Assembly: GCA_005884305.1 (NCBI GenBank)
Contig: VAYL01000181.1
Location: forward strand, 7,266 to 19,459
DNA: 12,194 nt
Direction of reading: 5' to 3'
Source: Actinomycetota bacterium
GTDB taxonomy: Bacteria > Actinomycetota > Thermoleophilia > Solirubrobacterales > 70-9
The translations under genes were made by a program, and so were the position numbers. The notes under the pieces are model-generated. The model did not search any database. It had not been told where the DNA came from and saw only the letters and a list, made by a program, of their open reading frames with translations. Positions 6,001 to 12,194 of the stretch are shown one piece after another; position 1 is the stretch's first letter; every line of letters begins with the position of its first letter.

Positions 6001-7413
6001 ATGGACGCCAACCATCTCCCGATTCCCGATCGTGATGGCCCGCGCGATGAGTGCGGGGTATTCGGTGTGTATGCGCCCGGTCACGACGTTGCGCGGCTCG
6101 CGTATTTCGCCCTCTATGCCCTTCAGCATCGCGGCCAGGAGTCGGCCGGAATCGCCACGTGCGAGGGCGGGCACATCACTACGCTCCGCGAGGCCGGGCT
6201 CGTCTCTCAGGTCTTCGACGAGGAGAAGCTGCGTGCCCTCGACGGCGACATGGCGATCGGCCACGTCCGCTACTCGACGACCGGCGGTGGGTCGTGGGAG
6301 AACAGCCAGCCGGTGTGGCGCGACGACGGTCGCGAGGTTGCGCTTGCCCACAACGGCAACCTGACCAATGCCGTCGAGCTCTACAACGAGCTGCGGGACC
6401 GGGGGCTTCGCTTCCGGGGGACCTCGGACTCCGAGATCATGGCCGCACTGCTTTCGGTCGAGGATGCGCGTCCGATCGAGAACGCTGTGCAGGCGGTCAT
6501 GCCCCGGCTCGAGGGCGCCTACTCGACCGTCGTGATGACCAAGCGCGCTGTGGTCGCGTTCCGCGATCCGCATGGCGTCCGACCGCTCGCGCTCGGCAAG
6601 CTGGGCGATCGGTACGTCATCGCCTCGGAGAGCTGCGCCTTCGACATCATCGGCGCCGAGCTGCTGCGGGAGGTGAGCCCCGGTGAGCTCATCTCGCTGA
6701 CCGAGGACGGGCTCGAGTCAAGGCAGGTCATCCCGACCGGGCGCCGCGCCCACTGCGTCTTCGAGCACATCTACTTCTCCCGCCCGGACAGCCGCCTCGA
6801 GGGCGTGGTCGTGCAGAAGGCTCGCGGGCGGATGGGCGAGATCCTGTGGCGGGAGGCTCCGGTCGAGGCGGACCTCGTGATCTCGGTGCCCGACTCCGGG
6901 AACCCGGCGGCCAGCGGTTTCGCCCGCGCCTCCGGGATCCCGCAGGACGACGGGCTGATCAAGAACCGCTACGTGGCCAGAACCTTCATCCAGCCGGGGC
7001 AGGAGCTCCGCAAGCACGGCCTGCGGATGAAGTTCAACCCGATGCCCGAGATCGTGGGCGGCAAGCGCCTCGTGGTCGTCGACGACTCGATCGTGCGCGG
7101 CAACACCACGCGCCAGATCGTGCACATGCGCATCAGCGCGCCGCCGATCAAGCACCCGTGCCACTACGGCATCGACATGTCGACGCGCGAGGAGATGATC
7201 GCCCACGAGCGAAGCGTCGAGGAGATCGCGGCCGAGCTTGGCGCCGACTCGCTGGCCTACCTGTCACTCGAGGCCGTGTATGAGGCGATCGGGTTGCCGG
7301 CCGAGGCCCATTGCGACGCGTGCTTCACCGGCAACTATCCCCTCGGCGACGACGGCGCCGGTAACGGCAAGTTCGCGCTCGAGGAATTGGCCGTCGTCCC
7401 GGCCAGCCGCTGA
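6001..7413 (+). CDS. purF: PurF, glutamine PRPP amidotransferase, missing about 11 residues
   Basis: PurF makes 5-phosphoribosylamine from PRPP and glutamine, the first committed step of purine synthesis. The product is 470 residues. A 17-residue propeptide precedes catalytic C18 (RDECGVFG). The Ntn glutaminase residues R90 (GHVRYSTTG), N118-G119 (HNGN) and D143 match mature numbering R73, N101 and G102 of the well-studied enzymes. C252, C387, C438 and C441 fit the four ligands of the Bacillus-type [4Fe-4S] cluster. The PRPP loop VVVDDSIVRGNTT is at 358-370. Immediately after it, RQIV is followed directly by HMRISAPPI. Homologues have about 11 residues between (of the form xMLRxAGAxEV), so a helix and strand edge of the phosphoribosyltransferase core is missing, in frame. 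Activity is doubtful if this is real. purN-purH follows 12 bp downstream. Confidence 0.93.
   Translation: MDANHLPIPDRDGPRDECGVFGVYAPGHDVARLAYFALYALQHRGQESAGIATCEGGHITTLREAGLVSQVFDEEKLRALDGDMAIGHVRYSTTGGGSWENSQPVWRDDGREVALAHNGNLTNAVELYNELRDRGLRFRGTSDSEIMAALLSVEDARPIENAVQAVMPRLEGAYSTVVMTKRAVVAFRDPHGVRPLALGKLGDRYVIASESCAFDIIGAELLREVSPGELISLTEDGLESRQVIPTGRRAHCVFEHIYFSRPDSRLEGVVVQKARGRMGEILWREAPVEADLVISVPDSGNPAASGFARASGIPQDDGLIKNRYVARTFIQPGQELRKHGLRMKFNPMPEIVGGKRLVVVDDSIVRGNTTRQIVHMRISAPPIKHPCHYGIDMSTREEMIAHERSVEEIAAELGADSLAYLSLEAVYEAIGLPAEAHCDACFTGNYPLGDDGAGNGKFALEELAVVPASR
7117..7126 (+). other. purF in-frame gap after the PRPP loop
   Basis: The codons ATC GTG CAC ATG join V374 to H375. The expected intervening segment of about 11 codons, conserved in Bacillus and actinobacterial PurF as I recall them, is absent. 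A 33-bp deletion between two short GTG copies would give exactly this join. The rest of the domain resumes normally. Confidence 0.65.
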
Positions 7414-7425
7414 GCTCCTGCCGAG

Positions 7426-9642
7426 TTGAACGCGTTTCGAATCGCGGTTCTCGCCTCCGGGACGGGGACGAACCTCCAGGCGATCCTCGACGGCGTTCAC
7501 ACCCGTAACGGCGTCGAGGTCGTTTGCGTTGCCTCCAACAAGCCCGGCGCGCGGGCGCTGGAGCGAGCGAATGATGCGGGAGTCGAGACGGGCGTCTTCC
7601 CGCGGGACGACCACGGCGACAGGGCGCAGCGGGACGCGGCGCTGGCGGATTGGCTCGAGGAGCGGCAGGTCGACCTGATCGTGCTCGCCGGATACATGGA
7701 GCTCCTGTCGCCGGGGTTCGTCCGCCGCTTTCCAAACCGGATCGTGAACGTGCATCCCGCCCTCTTGCCGTCGTTCCCGGGCCTCGACGCCATCGGGCAG
7801 GCGCTCGAGCACGGAGTCCGCGTAACCGGCGTGACCGTGCACTTCGTCGACGAGGGCGTGGACTCGGGTCCGATCATCCTGCAACTGCCCGTGGAGGTGC
7901 CATACACTCGCGACCGCTCGCAACTGGAGAGCGCGATTCACGAGATCGAGCATCAGCTACTTCCCGAGGCGATTCGCCTGATCGCGTCCGGCGCCGTCCG
8001 CACAGACCCAGAGAATCCGCGCCTCGTGCGCATCGAGCCAGTGAAGGATGAGGCGTCGGCGAGCTCGGGTGCCGAGATCCGGGTCCGGCGAGCGCTGATC
8101 TCCGTGTCCGACAAGACGGGCGTGGTGGACTTCGCACGCGGGCTCGCCGGCCTCGGGGTCGAGATCGTTTCGACAGGCGGCACCGCCGCGGCCCTCCGCG
8201 AAGCCGGCCTCGAGGTCCGCGACGTCTCGGACCTGACGGGATCGCCGGAGATCCTCGGCGGCCGGGTGAAGACCCTCCATCCGCGACTGCACGCCGGCCT
8301 CCTCGCAGTCCGCGACGACCCCGAGCACATGAAGGTGCTCGAGGACGAGGGAATCGAGCCGCTCGACCTGGTCTGCGTGAACCTCTATCCGTTCGAGCGG
8401 ACCGTCGCCCGCCAGGGGACGAGCGATGACGACGCGATCGAGAACATCGACATCGGCGGCCCGACGATGATCCGCGCCGCCGCCAAGAACCACCGCTTCG
8501 TCGTCGTGGTCGTGCAGCCGGAGAGCTACGACGCCGTGCTCGCCGAGATGGAGGAGACGGAGGGCGGGGTGACCGCCGCGACGCGCCATTGGCTCGCCAA
8601 CGAGGCCTTCGCGTTCACGGCTCGCTACGACGCCGCGATCAGCCGGTGGTTCGGGGTCCGGTACGAGGAGTTCCCCGAGCACTGGGTGATGGCGCACGAG
8701 AAGTTCCTCGATCTCTCCTATGGGGAGAACCCGCACCAGAAGGCCGCGCTTTACACGGAGGTCGGTACGCGTTCGCACGTGCTCTCGCGCGTGGCGAAGC
8801 TGCACGGTCGAGCGCTTTCGTTCAACAACGTCCTCGACCTGGATGCGGCCCGGCGCCTGCTGGACGAGTTCGACCAGGCGGCCTGCGTGATCATCAAGCA
8901 CAACAACCCGTGCGGTGTCGCCGTCGGCGAGAGTCTGGGTTTGGCGTATGAGAAGGCGCTCGCGTGCGATCCGATGTCCGCCTTCGGCGGGGTGATCGCC
9001 CTGAACCGCAACGTCGACAAGCCGCTCGCGGAGCGGCTGCACGAGCACTTCATCGAGGTCCTCATCGCGCCGAGCTACGACGAGGACGCCCTGACGGTCC
9101 TGCGCCAGAAGGAGGCGATCCGGATCCTCGAGGCGACCGAGCAGCGGCGGCAACCGGAGGGCGAGCGGAACCTGAAGCGGGTGCGAGGCGGGCTGCTCGT
9201 CCAAGAGCAGGACCGGATCGACTCCGATCGCGAATCGATGGAGGTGGTCACGAAGGCCAGTCCCGACGGGCCGCAGTGGGACGACCTGTGGTTCGCGTGG
9301 AAGGTGTGCATGCACGTGCGCTCAAACGCGATCGTGCTCGCCAAGGACGGCGCCACGATCGGCGTGGGCGCCGGGCAGATGAGCCGCGTCGACTCGGTGC
9401 GGATAGCGATCGAGAAGGCTCGCGACGCGCGGGGTGACGAGGCCGACGCCGTGCTGGCAGGGTCGGTCGTCGCCTCGGACGCGTTCTTTCCGTTCCCCGA
9501 CGGACCGCAGCTGGCGATGGACGCCGGCGCGACGGCGTTCGTTCAGCCAGGTGGGTCGGTGCGCGACTCCGACGTGATCGCCGCCTGCGATGCGGCCGGC
9601 GCCGCGATGGTCTTCACCGGGCGCCGGCACTTCCGCCACTAA
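7426..9642 (+). CDS. purN-purH: PurN-PurH fusion: GAR transformylase plus AICAR transformylase/IMP cyclohydrolase
   Basis: One 738-residue frame carrying three purine activities. Residues 1 to about 205 are Pur[17 protein letters not shown] at the N-terminus and catalytic N108, H110 ([12 protein letters not shown]) and D146 (DEGVDSGP). It formylates GAR from 10-formyl-THF. A linker of about 14 residues (206-219) leads into PurH. The IMP cyclohydrolase part begins [12 protein letters not shown] and includes STGGTA and [10 protein letters not shown]. The AICAR transformylase part has GENPHQKA (433-440), the KHxNPCG motif at 491-497, SAFGG and the usual end FTGRRHFRH. Both transformylase parts use the same folate cofactor. 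The TTG at 7426 is chosen because it places the PurN strand at residue 5; the ribosome-binding sequence is weak. An in-frame GTG at 8041 in the linker has no ribosome-binding site. No stop or indel separates the halves, and all catalytic motifs seem intact. Fused PurN-PurH is uncommon. Confidence 0.93.
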   Translation: MNAFRIAVLASGTGTNLQAILDGVHTRNGVEVVCVASNKPGARALERANDAGVETGVFPRDDHGDRAQRDAALADWLEERQVDLIVLAGYMELLSPGFVRRFPNRIVNVHPALLPSFPGLDAIGQALEHGVRVTGVTVHFVDEGVDSGPIILQLPVEVPYTRDRSQLESAIHEIEHQLLPEAIRLIASGAVRTDPENPRLVRIEPVKDEASASSGAEIRVRRALISVSDKTGVVDFARGLAGLGVEIVSTGGTAAALREAGLEVRDVSDLTGSPEILGGRVKTLHPRLHAGLLAVRDDPEHMKVLEDEGIEPLDLVCVNLYPFERTVARQGTSDDDAIENIDIGGPTMIRAAAKNHRFVVVVVQPESYDAVLAEMEETEGGVTAATRHWLANEAFAFTARYDAAISRWFGVRYEEFPEHWVMAHEKFLDLSYGENPHQKAALYTEVGTRSHVLSRVAKLHGRALSFNNVLDLDAARRLLDEFDQAACVIIKHNNPCGVAVGESLGLAYEKALACDPMSAFGGVIALNRNVDKPLAERLHEHFIEVLIAPSYDEDALTVLRQKEAIRILEATEQRRQPEGERNLKRVRGGLLVQEQDRIDSDRESMEVVTKASPDGPQWDDLWFAWKVCMHVRSNAIVLAKDGATIGVGAGQMSRVDSVRIAIEKARDARGDEADAVLAGSVVASDAFFPFPDGPQLAMDAGATAFVQPGGSVRDSDVIAACDAAGAAMVFTGRRHFRH

Positions 9643-9650
9643 ACCATCAC

Positions 9651-9665
9651 GGCGGCTGCGCCGCC
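9651..9665 (+). terminator. Possible terminator hairpin after purN-purH
   Basis: GGCGGC and GCCGCC form a perfect 6-bp all-GC stem with a TGC loop, 8 nt after the purN-purH stop. There is no T-run after it, so a classical intrinsic terminator is not proven. T-less hairpin terminators have been proposed in actinobacteria. Confidence 0.45.
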
Positions 9666-9696
9666 TGACGCACCCATAACCACACCTGCCAGTTTC

Positions 9697-9710
9697 GGGG
9701 CTAAAGCCCC
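9697..9710 (+). repeat. Hairpin in unit 1
   Basis: GGGGCTAAAGCCCC: a perfect GGGGC/GCCCC stem with loop TAAA. Similar GGGGCT..AGCCCC palindromes are common as dispersed repeats in several high-GC bacteria. Confidence 0.6.
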
Positions 9711-9730
9711 TCATCACCACACCTGCTGCT

Positions 9731-9750
9731 GCGGCGACAAGGGTCGCCGC
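9731..9750 (+). repeat. Strong 8-bp hairpin in unit 2
   Basis: GCGGCGAC pairs perfectly with GTCGCCGC around the loop AAGG. This is the strongest inverted repeat seen in the window. It is followed by CCC TTC rather than a T-run. Confidence 0.7.
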
Positions 9751-9769
9751 CCTTCACACCTCCAGTTTT

Positions 9770-9782
9770 CCGCTCCTGGCGG
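9770..9782 (+). repeat. Weak hairpin in unit 3
   Basis: CCGC and GCGG pair around TCCTG. The stem can extend through G-T pairs into the flanking TT and GG. It overlaps the G-rich stretch just before mnhE, so folding could hide the translation start. This is inference. Confidence 0.35.
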
Positions 9783-9798
9783 GGGGTATTTCCCTGAC

Positions 9799-10296
9799 AT
9801 GCCTTCCCACCTGTCGGCTGCGGGACGCTGGTTTCTGCGCTGGGGCCTGCTGATGGCGCTGTGGCTGGCGCTCGTCGACACGAAACAGTGGCCCGAGCTC
9901 GTCGCCGGGGGCGTCGCGGCGGCGATCGGTGCCACCGCGGCCGCCCTGATCGTCCGTCCGGGGCGGCCGAAGACACCGGGCAAGTCGCTTGAGCTTCTGC
10001 GATTGGGGCCGCGGCGCTTGGGGCGGCCGCTCGCCCGCCTGGTGGTGGACACCGGGATCGTCACGGCGGCGCTCGTACGCGCGCTAACCGGGCGGCGCCC
10101 ACGCGGCTCGTTTCGCGTAGTTCGGTACGCGCCCGACGCTCCGCGTCGGAGCGCCGCCGGCCGTGCGGTTACCGAGATCTGGGGCTCGCTCACTCCCAAC
10201 CGCTACGTCATCGGGACGGACGACGACGAGGGGATCCTGATGGTCCACGAGCTCGTCCGCTCGGACGAGCCGATCGACCCCCTCGCCGATCGATGA
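9799..10296 (+). CDS. mnhE: MnhE/MrpE, cation/proton antiporter subunit E
   Basis: A 165-residue membrane subunit of the multisubunit Mrp (Mnh) antiporter, which exports Na+ or other monovalent cations in exchange for protons. Hydrophobic segments lie at about 13-27, 33-52 and 78-97. The family signature is in the C-terminal soluble part: ...WGSLTPNRYVIGTDDDEGILMVHEL, matching the LTPGT...VHAL pattern of MnhE. First gene of the operon. The ATG at 9799 follows a G6 run at 9781-9786, a poor Shine-Dalgarno, and a TATTTC hexamer 6 nt upstream could be a -10 box for a near-leaderless message. It overlaps mnhF by ATGA at 10293-10296. MnhE is thought to aid assembly of the complex; its exact role is unsettled. 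Confidence 0.88.
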   Translation: MPSHLSAAGRWFLRWGLLMALWLALVDTKQWPELVAGGVAAAIGATAAALIVRPGRPKTPGKSLELLRLGPRRLGRPLARLVVDTGIVTAALVRALTGRRPRGSFRVVRYAPDAPRRSAAGRAVTEIWGSLTPNRYVIGTDDDEGILMVHELVRSDEPIDPLADR

Positions 10297-10544
10297 CGGG
10301 GTGGTTTGTCGCCGCGGCGGTCCTCGTAGCCGCCTTGATTCCGTGTGGCTGGGTTTGCCTGCGGCGGACATTCGAGGAGGGCGTCGTGGCCGTGCAGCTG
10401 GCGGGCACGATCGCCGGGCTTGCGCTTCTCGTGCTGGCGGAGGCGGAGCGCAGAGAGCCGTTTGGAGTTCTGGCGGTGGTGCTGGTAGCGCTGTCGCTCG
10501 CCGGCACGCTCATCTTCATGCGGTTCCTGGAGCGGATGCGGTGA
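10293..10544 (+). CDS. mnhF: MnhF/MrpF, cation/proton antiporter subunit F
   Basis: A small 83-residue protein with three predicted transmembrane helices (about 4-22, 30-49 and 57-77). It has the MrpF layout: a basic RR turn after helix 1, EGVVAVQLAGTIAGL in helix 2 (the family has DRVVALDLL), and the ending LAGTLIFMRFLERM. The ATG overlaps the mnhE stop (ATGA) with no ribosome-binding site of its own, so translation is probably coupled. In known Mrp complexes F is needed for assembly and transport. Confidence 0.86.
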   Translation: MTGWFVAAAVLVAALIPCGWVCLRRTFEEGVVAVQLAGTIAGLALLVLAEAERREPFGVLAVVLVALSLAGTLIFMRFLERMR

Positions 10545-10870
10545 GCGTTCGCTCCGCGATCGCATACACCGTGCTCGGCTTGGGCGTCTCGCTCGAGCTG
10601 GTCGCGGCGCTGGGGCTGGTTGCCATGAGGGACGCCTATGACCGACTGCATTACGTGGGTCCGGCGACGCTGGGCGCGGTGTTCGTTGCGGTTGCGGTGT
10701 GGGTTTACCGGGGCCCATCGCTGATCGCGATCGAGGCCGGGCTCGTCGCGGTGATCGTCCTCACCGTCTCGCCCGCCCTTGCGCACGGGACCGCGAGGGC
10801 GGCGCGGATCCGCGAACACGGCGATTGGCGACCGCAGGCCGAGGAGGGGATCGAGGTGGAGGACCCGTGA
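10541..10870 (+). CDS. mnhG: MnhG/MrpG, cation/proton antiporter subunit G
   Basis: A 109-residue subunit with three membrane helices (about 7-28, 40-57 and 62-80) and a charged C-terminal tail. LVAMRDAYDRLHYVGPATLGAV matches the MrpG hallmark (L..R.PD.Y.RLH....A.TLG). The GTG start at 10541 overlaps the mnhF stop by GTGA. It is backed by GGAG at 10529-10532, 8 nt upstream. The acidic end EEGIEVEDP is longer than I would expect for the family core and encodes the ribosome-binding site of the next gene. Confidence 0.88.
   Translation: MSVRSAIAYTVLGLGVSLELVAALGLVAMRDAYDRLHYVGPATLGAVFVAVAVWVYRGPSLIAIEAGLVAVIVLTVSPALAHGTARAARIREHGDWRPQAEEGIEVEDP
10858..10862 (+). promoter_or_regulatory. Strong ribosome-binding site inside the mnhG tail
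   Basis: GGAGG lies 4 nt before the GTG at 10867 and settles that start. Together with the GTGA overlap it allows independent as well as coupled initiation. Confidence 0.55.
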
Positions 10871-11124
10871 CCGCGGTTCAGATCACGGCGCTCGTCGCAG
10901 TCGCGCTCGGCGGGACCGCGGTGGTGCTGGCGCGCGAGCCGCCGAAGCAGGCGCTGGTCGCAAGCGTCTACGGGTTCGCGCTCGCGGTGCTCTTTCTTGC
11001 GTTCCAGGCGCCGGACGTCGCCCTTTCGCAGATCGTCGTCGGGGCGGTCGCCCTGCCCGCGATGATCATCTACGCGCTGCGCAAGATCATCCGCCGCGGG
11101 GAAGTCAACCGGGGGGAGCGGTGA
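10867..11124 (+). CDS. MrpA C-terminal module, MbhD/DUF4040-like subunit
   Basis: An 85-residue protein with about three helices (4-22, 30-48 and 52-71) matching the DUF4040/MbhD family, which corresponds to the first part of the MrpA C-terminal region. The diagnostic stretch is VYGFALAVLFLAFQAPDVAL followed by SQIVVGAVALPAMIIYAL (the family has APDVA.TEA.VGA). Here a Ser-Gln replaces the usual Thr-Glu, so a conserved membrane acid is missing (family knowledge, no alignment done). The GTG start is in the GTGA overlap with mnhG and has the GGAGG at 10858. In Mbh-type complexes this unit is a separate subunit beside MrpB- and MrpC-like proteins. Automated annotation may call it subunit B. Confidence 0.78.
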   Translation: MTAVQITALVAVALGGTAVVLAREPPKQALVASVYGFALAVLFLAFQAPDVALSQIVVGAVALPAMIIYALRKIIRRGEVNRGER

Positions 11125-11948
11125 GCGCGCACGGACAGCGAGCGGTGCGAGAAACCAGCCCTGGCGCCGGTCAGGAACAGGCGCGGCTGGTTTCGAGCGA
11201 ACGATTCCGCATGGTGCTGTTCGGGGCCGGGGTCCTGGGCTTCGCCGCCGTGCTCGTTTGGGGCCTTGGCGGACTGCCGGACTTCGGGGACTTCGCCGGG
11301 CGCTACGGCCAGTACCTCGCGCACACCACAGTGCCGGCGAGGCATGCCACGTCGGCGGTGTCGGTCACGACCTTCGACTTCCGCGGCGTCGACACCCTGG
11401 TCGAGGAGTTCATCCTGTTCACTGCGGCGGTCGGGGTTGTCGCGCTGCTGCGGGTGCAGCGGGCGAGCGAGGAGGTCCCCGCGGAGCCCGAGTCGACGCG
11501 GCGCCCGACGGCGCGCAGCGGCGCGCTTCGAAGCCTGATCACCGCGCTTGTCGCACCGACTCTGGTGCTCGGCGTCGACATCGTGCTCCACGGTCACCTC
11601 ACGCCGGGCGGCGGCTTCCAGGGCGGGGTGATCCTGATGAGCGCGCTCTTCCTCGTCTACCTCGGCGGGACCCATCTGGGGCTCGGCCCTCTGCGCCCGC
11701 TGGGCGCCATGGAGGCGGCGGAGGGGGTGGGGGCGGCGGGGTTCGCGCTGATCGGGCTGGCGGGGCTGATCATCGCCGGGGCGTATCTACAGAACTTCCT
11801 CCCGTTTGGCGCGCCGTCGCACCTGGTCTCCGGTGGGGCCATCCCGCTTTTGAACATCGCCGTCGGGCTCGAGGTGATGGGAGCGCTCTTGATCCTGGCC
11901 GCGGAGTTCCTGGACCAGCGCCTCTTGATGCACAGGGGGAAGCTGTGA
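11121..11948 (+). CDS. mnhB: MbhE-like::MnhB fusion, antiporter subunit B
   Basis: A 275-residue protein, about twice the length of a plain MnhB. The N-terminal part (about 30-115) has a helix, a loop and VTTFDFRGVDTLVEEFILFT then AAVGVVALL. This matches the end of MrpA and archaeal MbhE (V..FDFRG.DTL.E). After a charged linker (112-135) comes MnhB, with four helices: LITALVAPTLVLGVDIVLHG, the signature HLTPGGGFQGGVI (159-171), AGFALIGLAGLIIAGAYL, and IPLLNIAVGLEVMGALLILA. The GTG at 11121 overlaps the preceding stop by GTGA, with GGGGGAG close upstream. The first 28 residues are hydrophilic and poorly conserved-looking, so an internal start is possible, but the overlap favours 11121. No full MrpA lies in the window. 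Confidence 0.85.
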   Translation: MSAHGQRAVRETSPGAGQEQARLVSSERFRMVLFGAGVLGFAAVLVWGLGGLPDFGDFAGRYGQYLAHTTVPARHATSAVSVTTFDFRGVDTLVEEFILFTAAVGVVALLRVQRASEEVPAEPESTRRPTARSGALRSLITALVAPTLVLGVDIVLHGHLTPGGGFQGGVILMSALFLVYLGGTHLGLGPLRPLGAMEAAEGVGAAGFALIGLAGLIIAGAYLQNFLPFGAPSHLVSGGAIPLLNIAVGLEVMGALLILAAEFLDQRLLMHRGKL

Positions 11949-12194
11949 GCTTCCTGCCGTACGCGGTTGCCGCGTGGCTCTTTGTGATCGGCCTCTACGG
12001 GATCGTGACCAGCCGGAACCTCGTGCACCTCGTCGTCTGTCTGTCGGTGGTGCAGTCGTCGACCTACGTTCTGCTGCTGGCGATCGGATACCGGTCGGGC
12101 GGGACCGCGCCGATCTTCGCCGACGTCTCAACCACCACGAAGGTGGTGGACCCCATCGTCGCCACGCTCACGCTCACGGACGTGGTCGTCGAGG
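11945..12194 (+). CDS. mnhC: MnhC/MrpC, cation/proton antiporter subunit C (partial, runs off the window)
   Basis: The first 83 codons of a NuoK-like subunit. Visible are helix 1 with SFLPYAVAAWLFVIGLYGIV, the turn TSRNLVHLVVCLSVVQSST (the family has SRNL.R...GL....), helix 2 YVLLLAIGY, a periplasmic-type loop, and VDPIVATLTLTDVVVE entering helix 3. The last stretch corresponds to the MrpC/NuoK pattern DP..QALVLT.IVI. The GTG start overlaps the mnhB stop by GTGA and has AGGGGGA just upstream. The C-terminal part and the stop lie beyond 12194. An mnhD-type gene is expected next. Confidence 0.85.
   Translation, partial: MSFLPYAVAAWLFVIGLYGIVTSRNLVHLVVCLSVVQSSTYVLLLAIGYRSGGTAPIFADVSTTTKVVDPIVATLTLTDVVVE

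Larger units (their letters stand above)
9681..9791 (+). repeat. Three 37-bp CACACCT-plus-hairpin units
   Basis: CACACCT occurs at 9681, 9718 and 9755, exactly 37 bp apart. Units 1 and 2 share CCACACCTGC. Units 1 and 3 share CACACCT(G)CCAGTTT. Each unit contains a different inverted repeat in its middle: 9697-9710, 9731-9750 and 9770-9782. The paired sequences differ while the leading motif and period are kept, which resembles REP-like or structured intergenic repeats. Presence elsewhere in the genome cannot be judged here. Confidence 0.6.
9643..9798 (+). other. Hairpin-rich intergenic region between purine and antiporter operons
   Basis: No gene is visible in these 156 bp. They hold four potential hairpins and three CACACCT units at a strict 37-bp period. 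They separate two operons on the same strand, so they could terminate purine transcripts, stabilise mRNA ends or set expression of the downstream operon. A G6 run at 9781-9786 precedes the mnhE start. Confidence 0.7.

Noticed and set aside
8041..8043. In-frame GTG as a separate purH start
   Set aside because: There is no ribosome-binding sequence and no stop codon for purN before it. The frame is continuous, so a fusion is the simpler reading.
9681..9791. CRISPR array
   Set aside because: The shared element is only 7-15 bp, there are just three units, the intervening parts are palindromes rather than unique spacers, and no cas genes are present.
10699..10866. N-terminal extension of the DUF4040-like gene into mnhG
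   Set aside because: The upstream codons are a shadow of mnhG, and the GTG at 10867 has a strong GGAGG and the operon's regular GTGA overlap.

Overview
The window is high-GC bacterial DNA. Codon use, the many GTG and TTG starts, the PurF sequence style and the Mrp gene order point to an Actinomycetota bacterium, most likely class Thermoleophilia (Solirubrobacterales or Gaiellales type). The taxonomic placement is inference. There are no rRNA, tRNA, IS element or CRISPR features. Coding density is high and no gene-free stretch exceeds about 160 bp.

Layout. (1) Positions 37-3652 hold an envelope or polysaccharide patch: a PAPS-dependent sulfotransferase (+), an exported type I sulfatase (-) whose stop lies 1 bp from the sulfotransferase stop, and a GT2-like glycosyltransferase (+) diverging from the sulfatase. 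Together they suggest attachment and removal of sulfate on a surface glycan or glycolipid. (2) Positions 3681-9642 hold a de novo purine block: purL, purF and a single frame encoding PurN fused to PurH. (3) Positions 9643-9798 are an intergenic region packed with hairpins. Three units that each begin CACACCT recur at exactly 37 bp. (4) From 9799 to the window end runs an Mrp/Mnh-type cation/proton antiporter operon: mnhE, mnhF, mnhG, an MrpA C-terminal (MbhD/DUF4040-like) gene, an MbhE-like::MnhB fusion, and mnhC cut by the window end. All five junctions are 4-bp ATGA or GTGA overlaps. The order matches the Mrp-like module of archaeal membrane-bound hydrogenase (Mbh) complexes.

The most notable anomalies are two lesions in adjacent purine genes. 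purL loses its frame near 5477-5507. The conserved HDxSDGG segment resumes in another frame, and about 13-17 residues plus the motif His appear to be missing. purF lacks about 11 residues (in frame) just after its PRPP-binding loop. These are either assembly or sequencing deletions in GC-rich, hairpin-prone DNA, or real damage to the purine pathway. The PurN-PurH fusion, the hairpin array and the Mbh-like Mrp operon are the other items worth checking. I see no clear undescribed defence or mobile system here.
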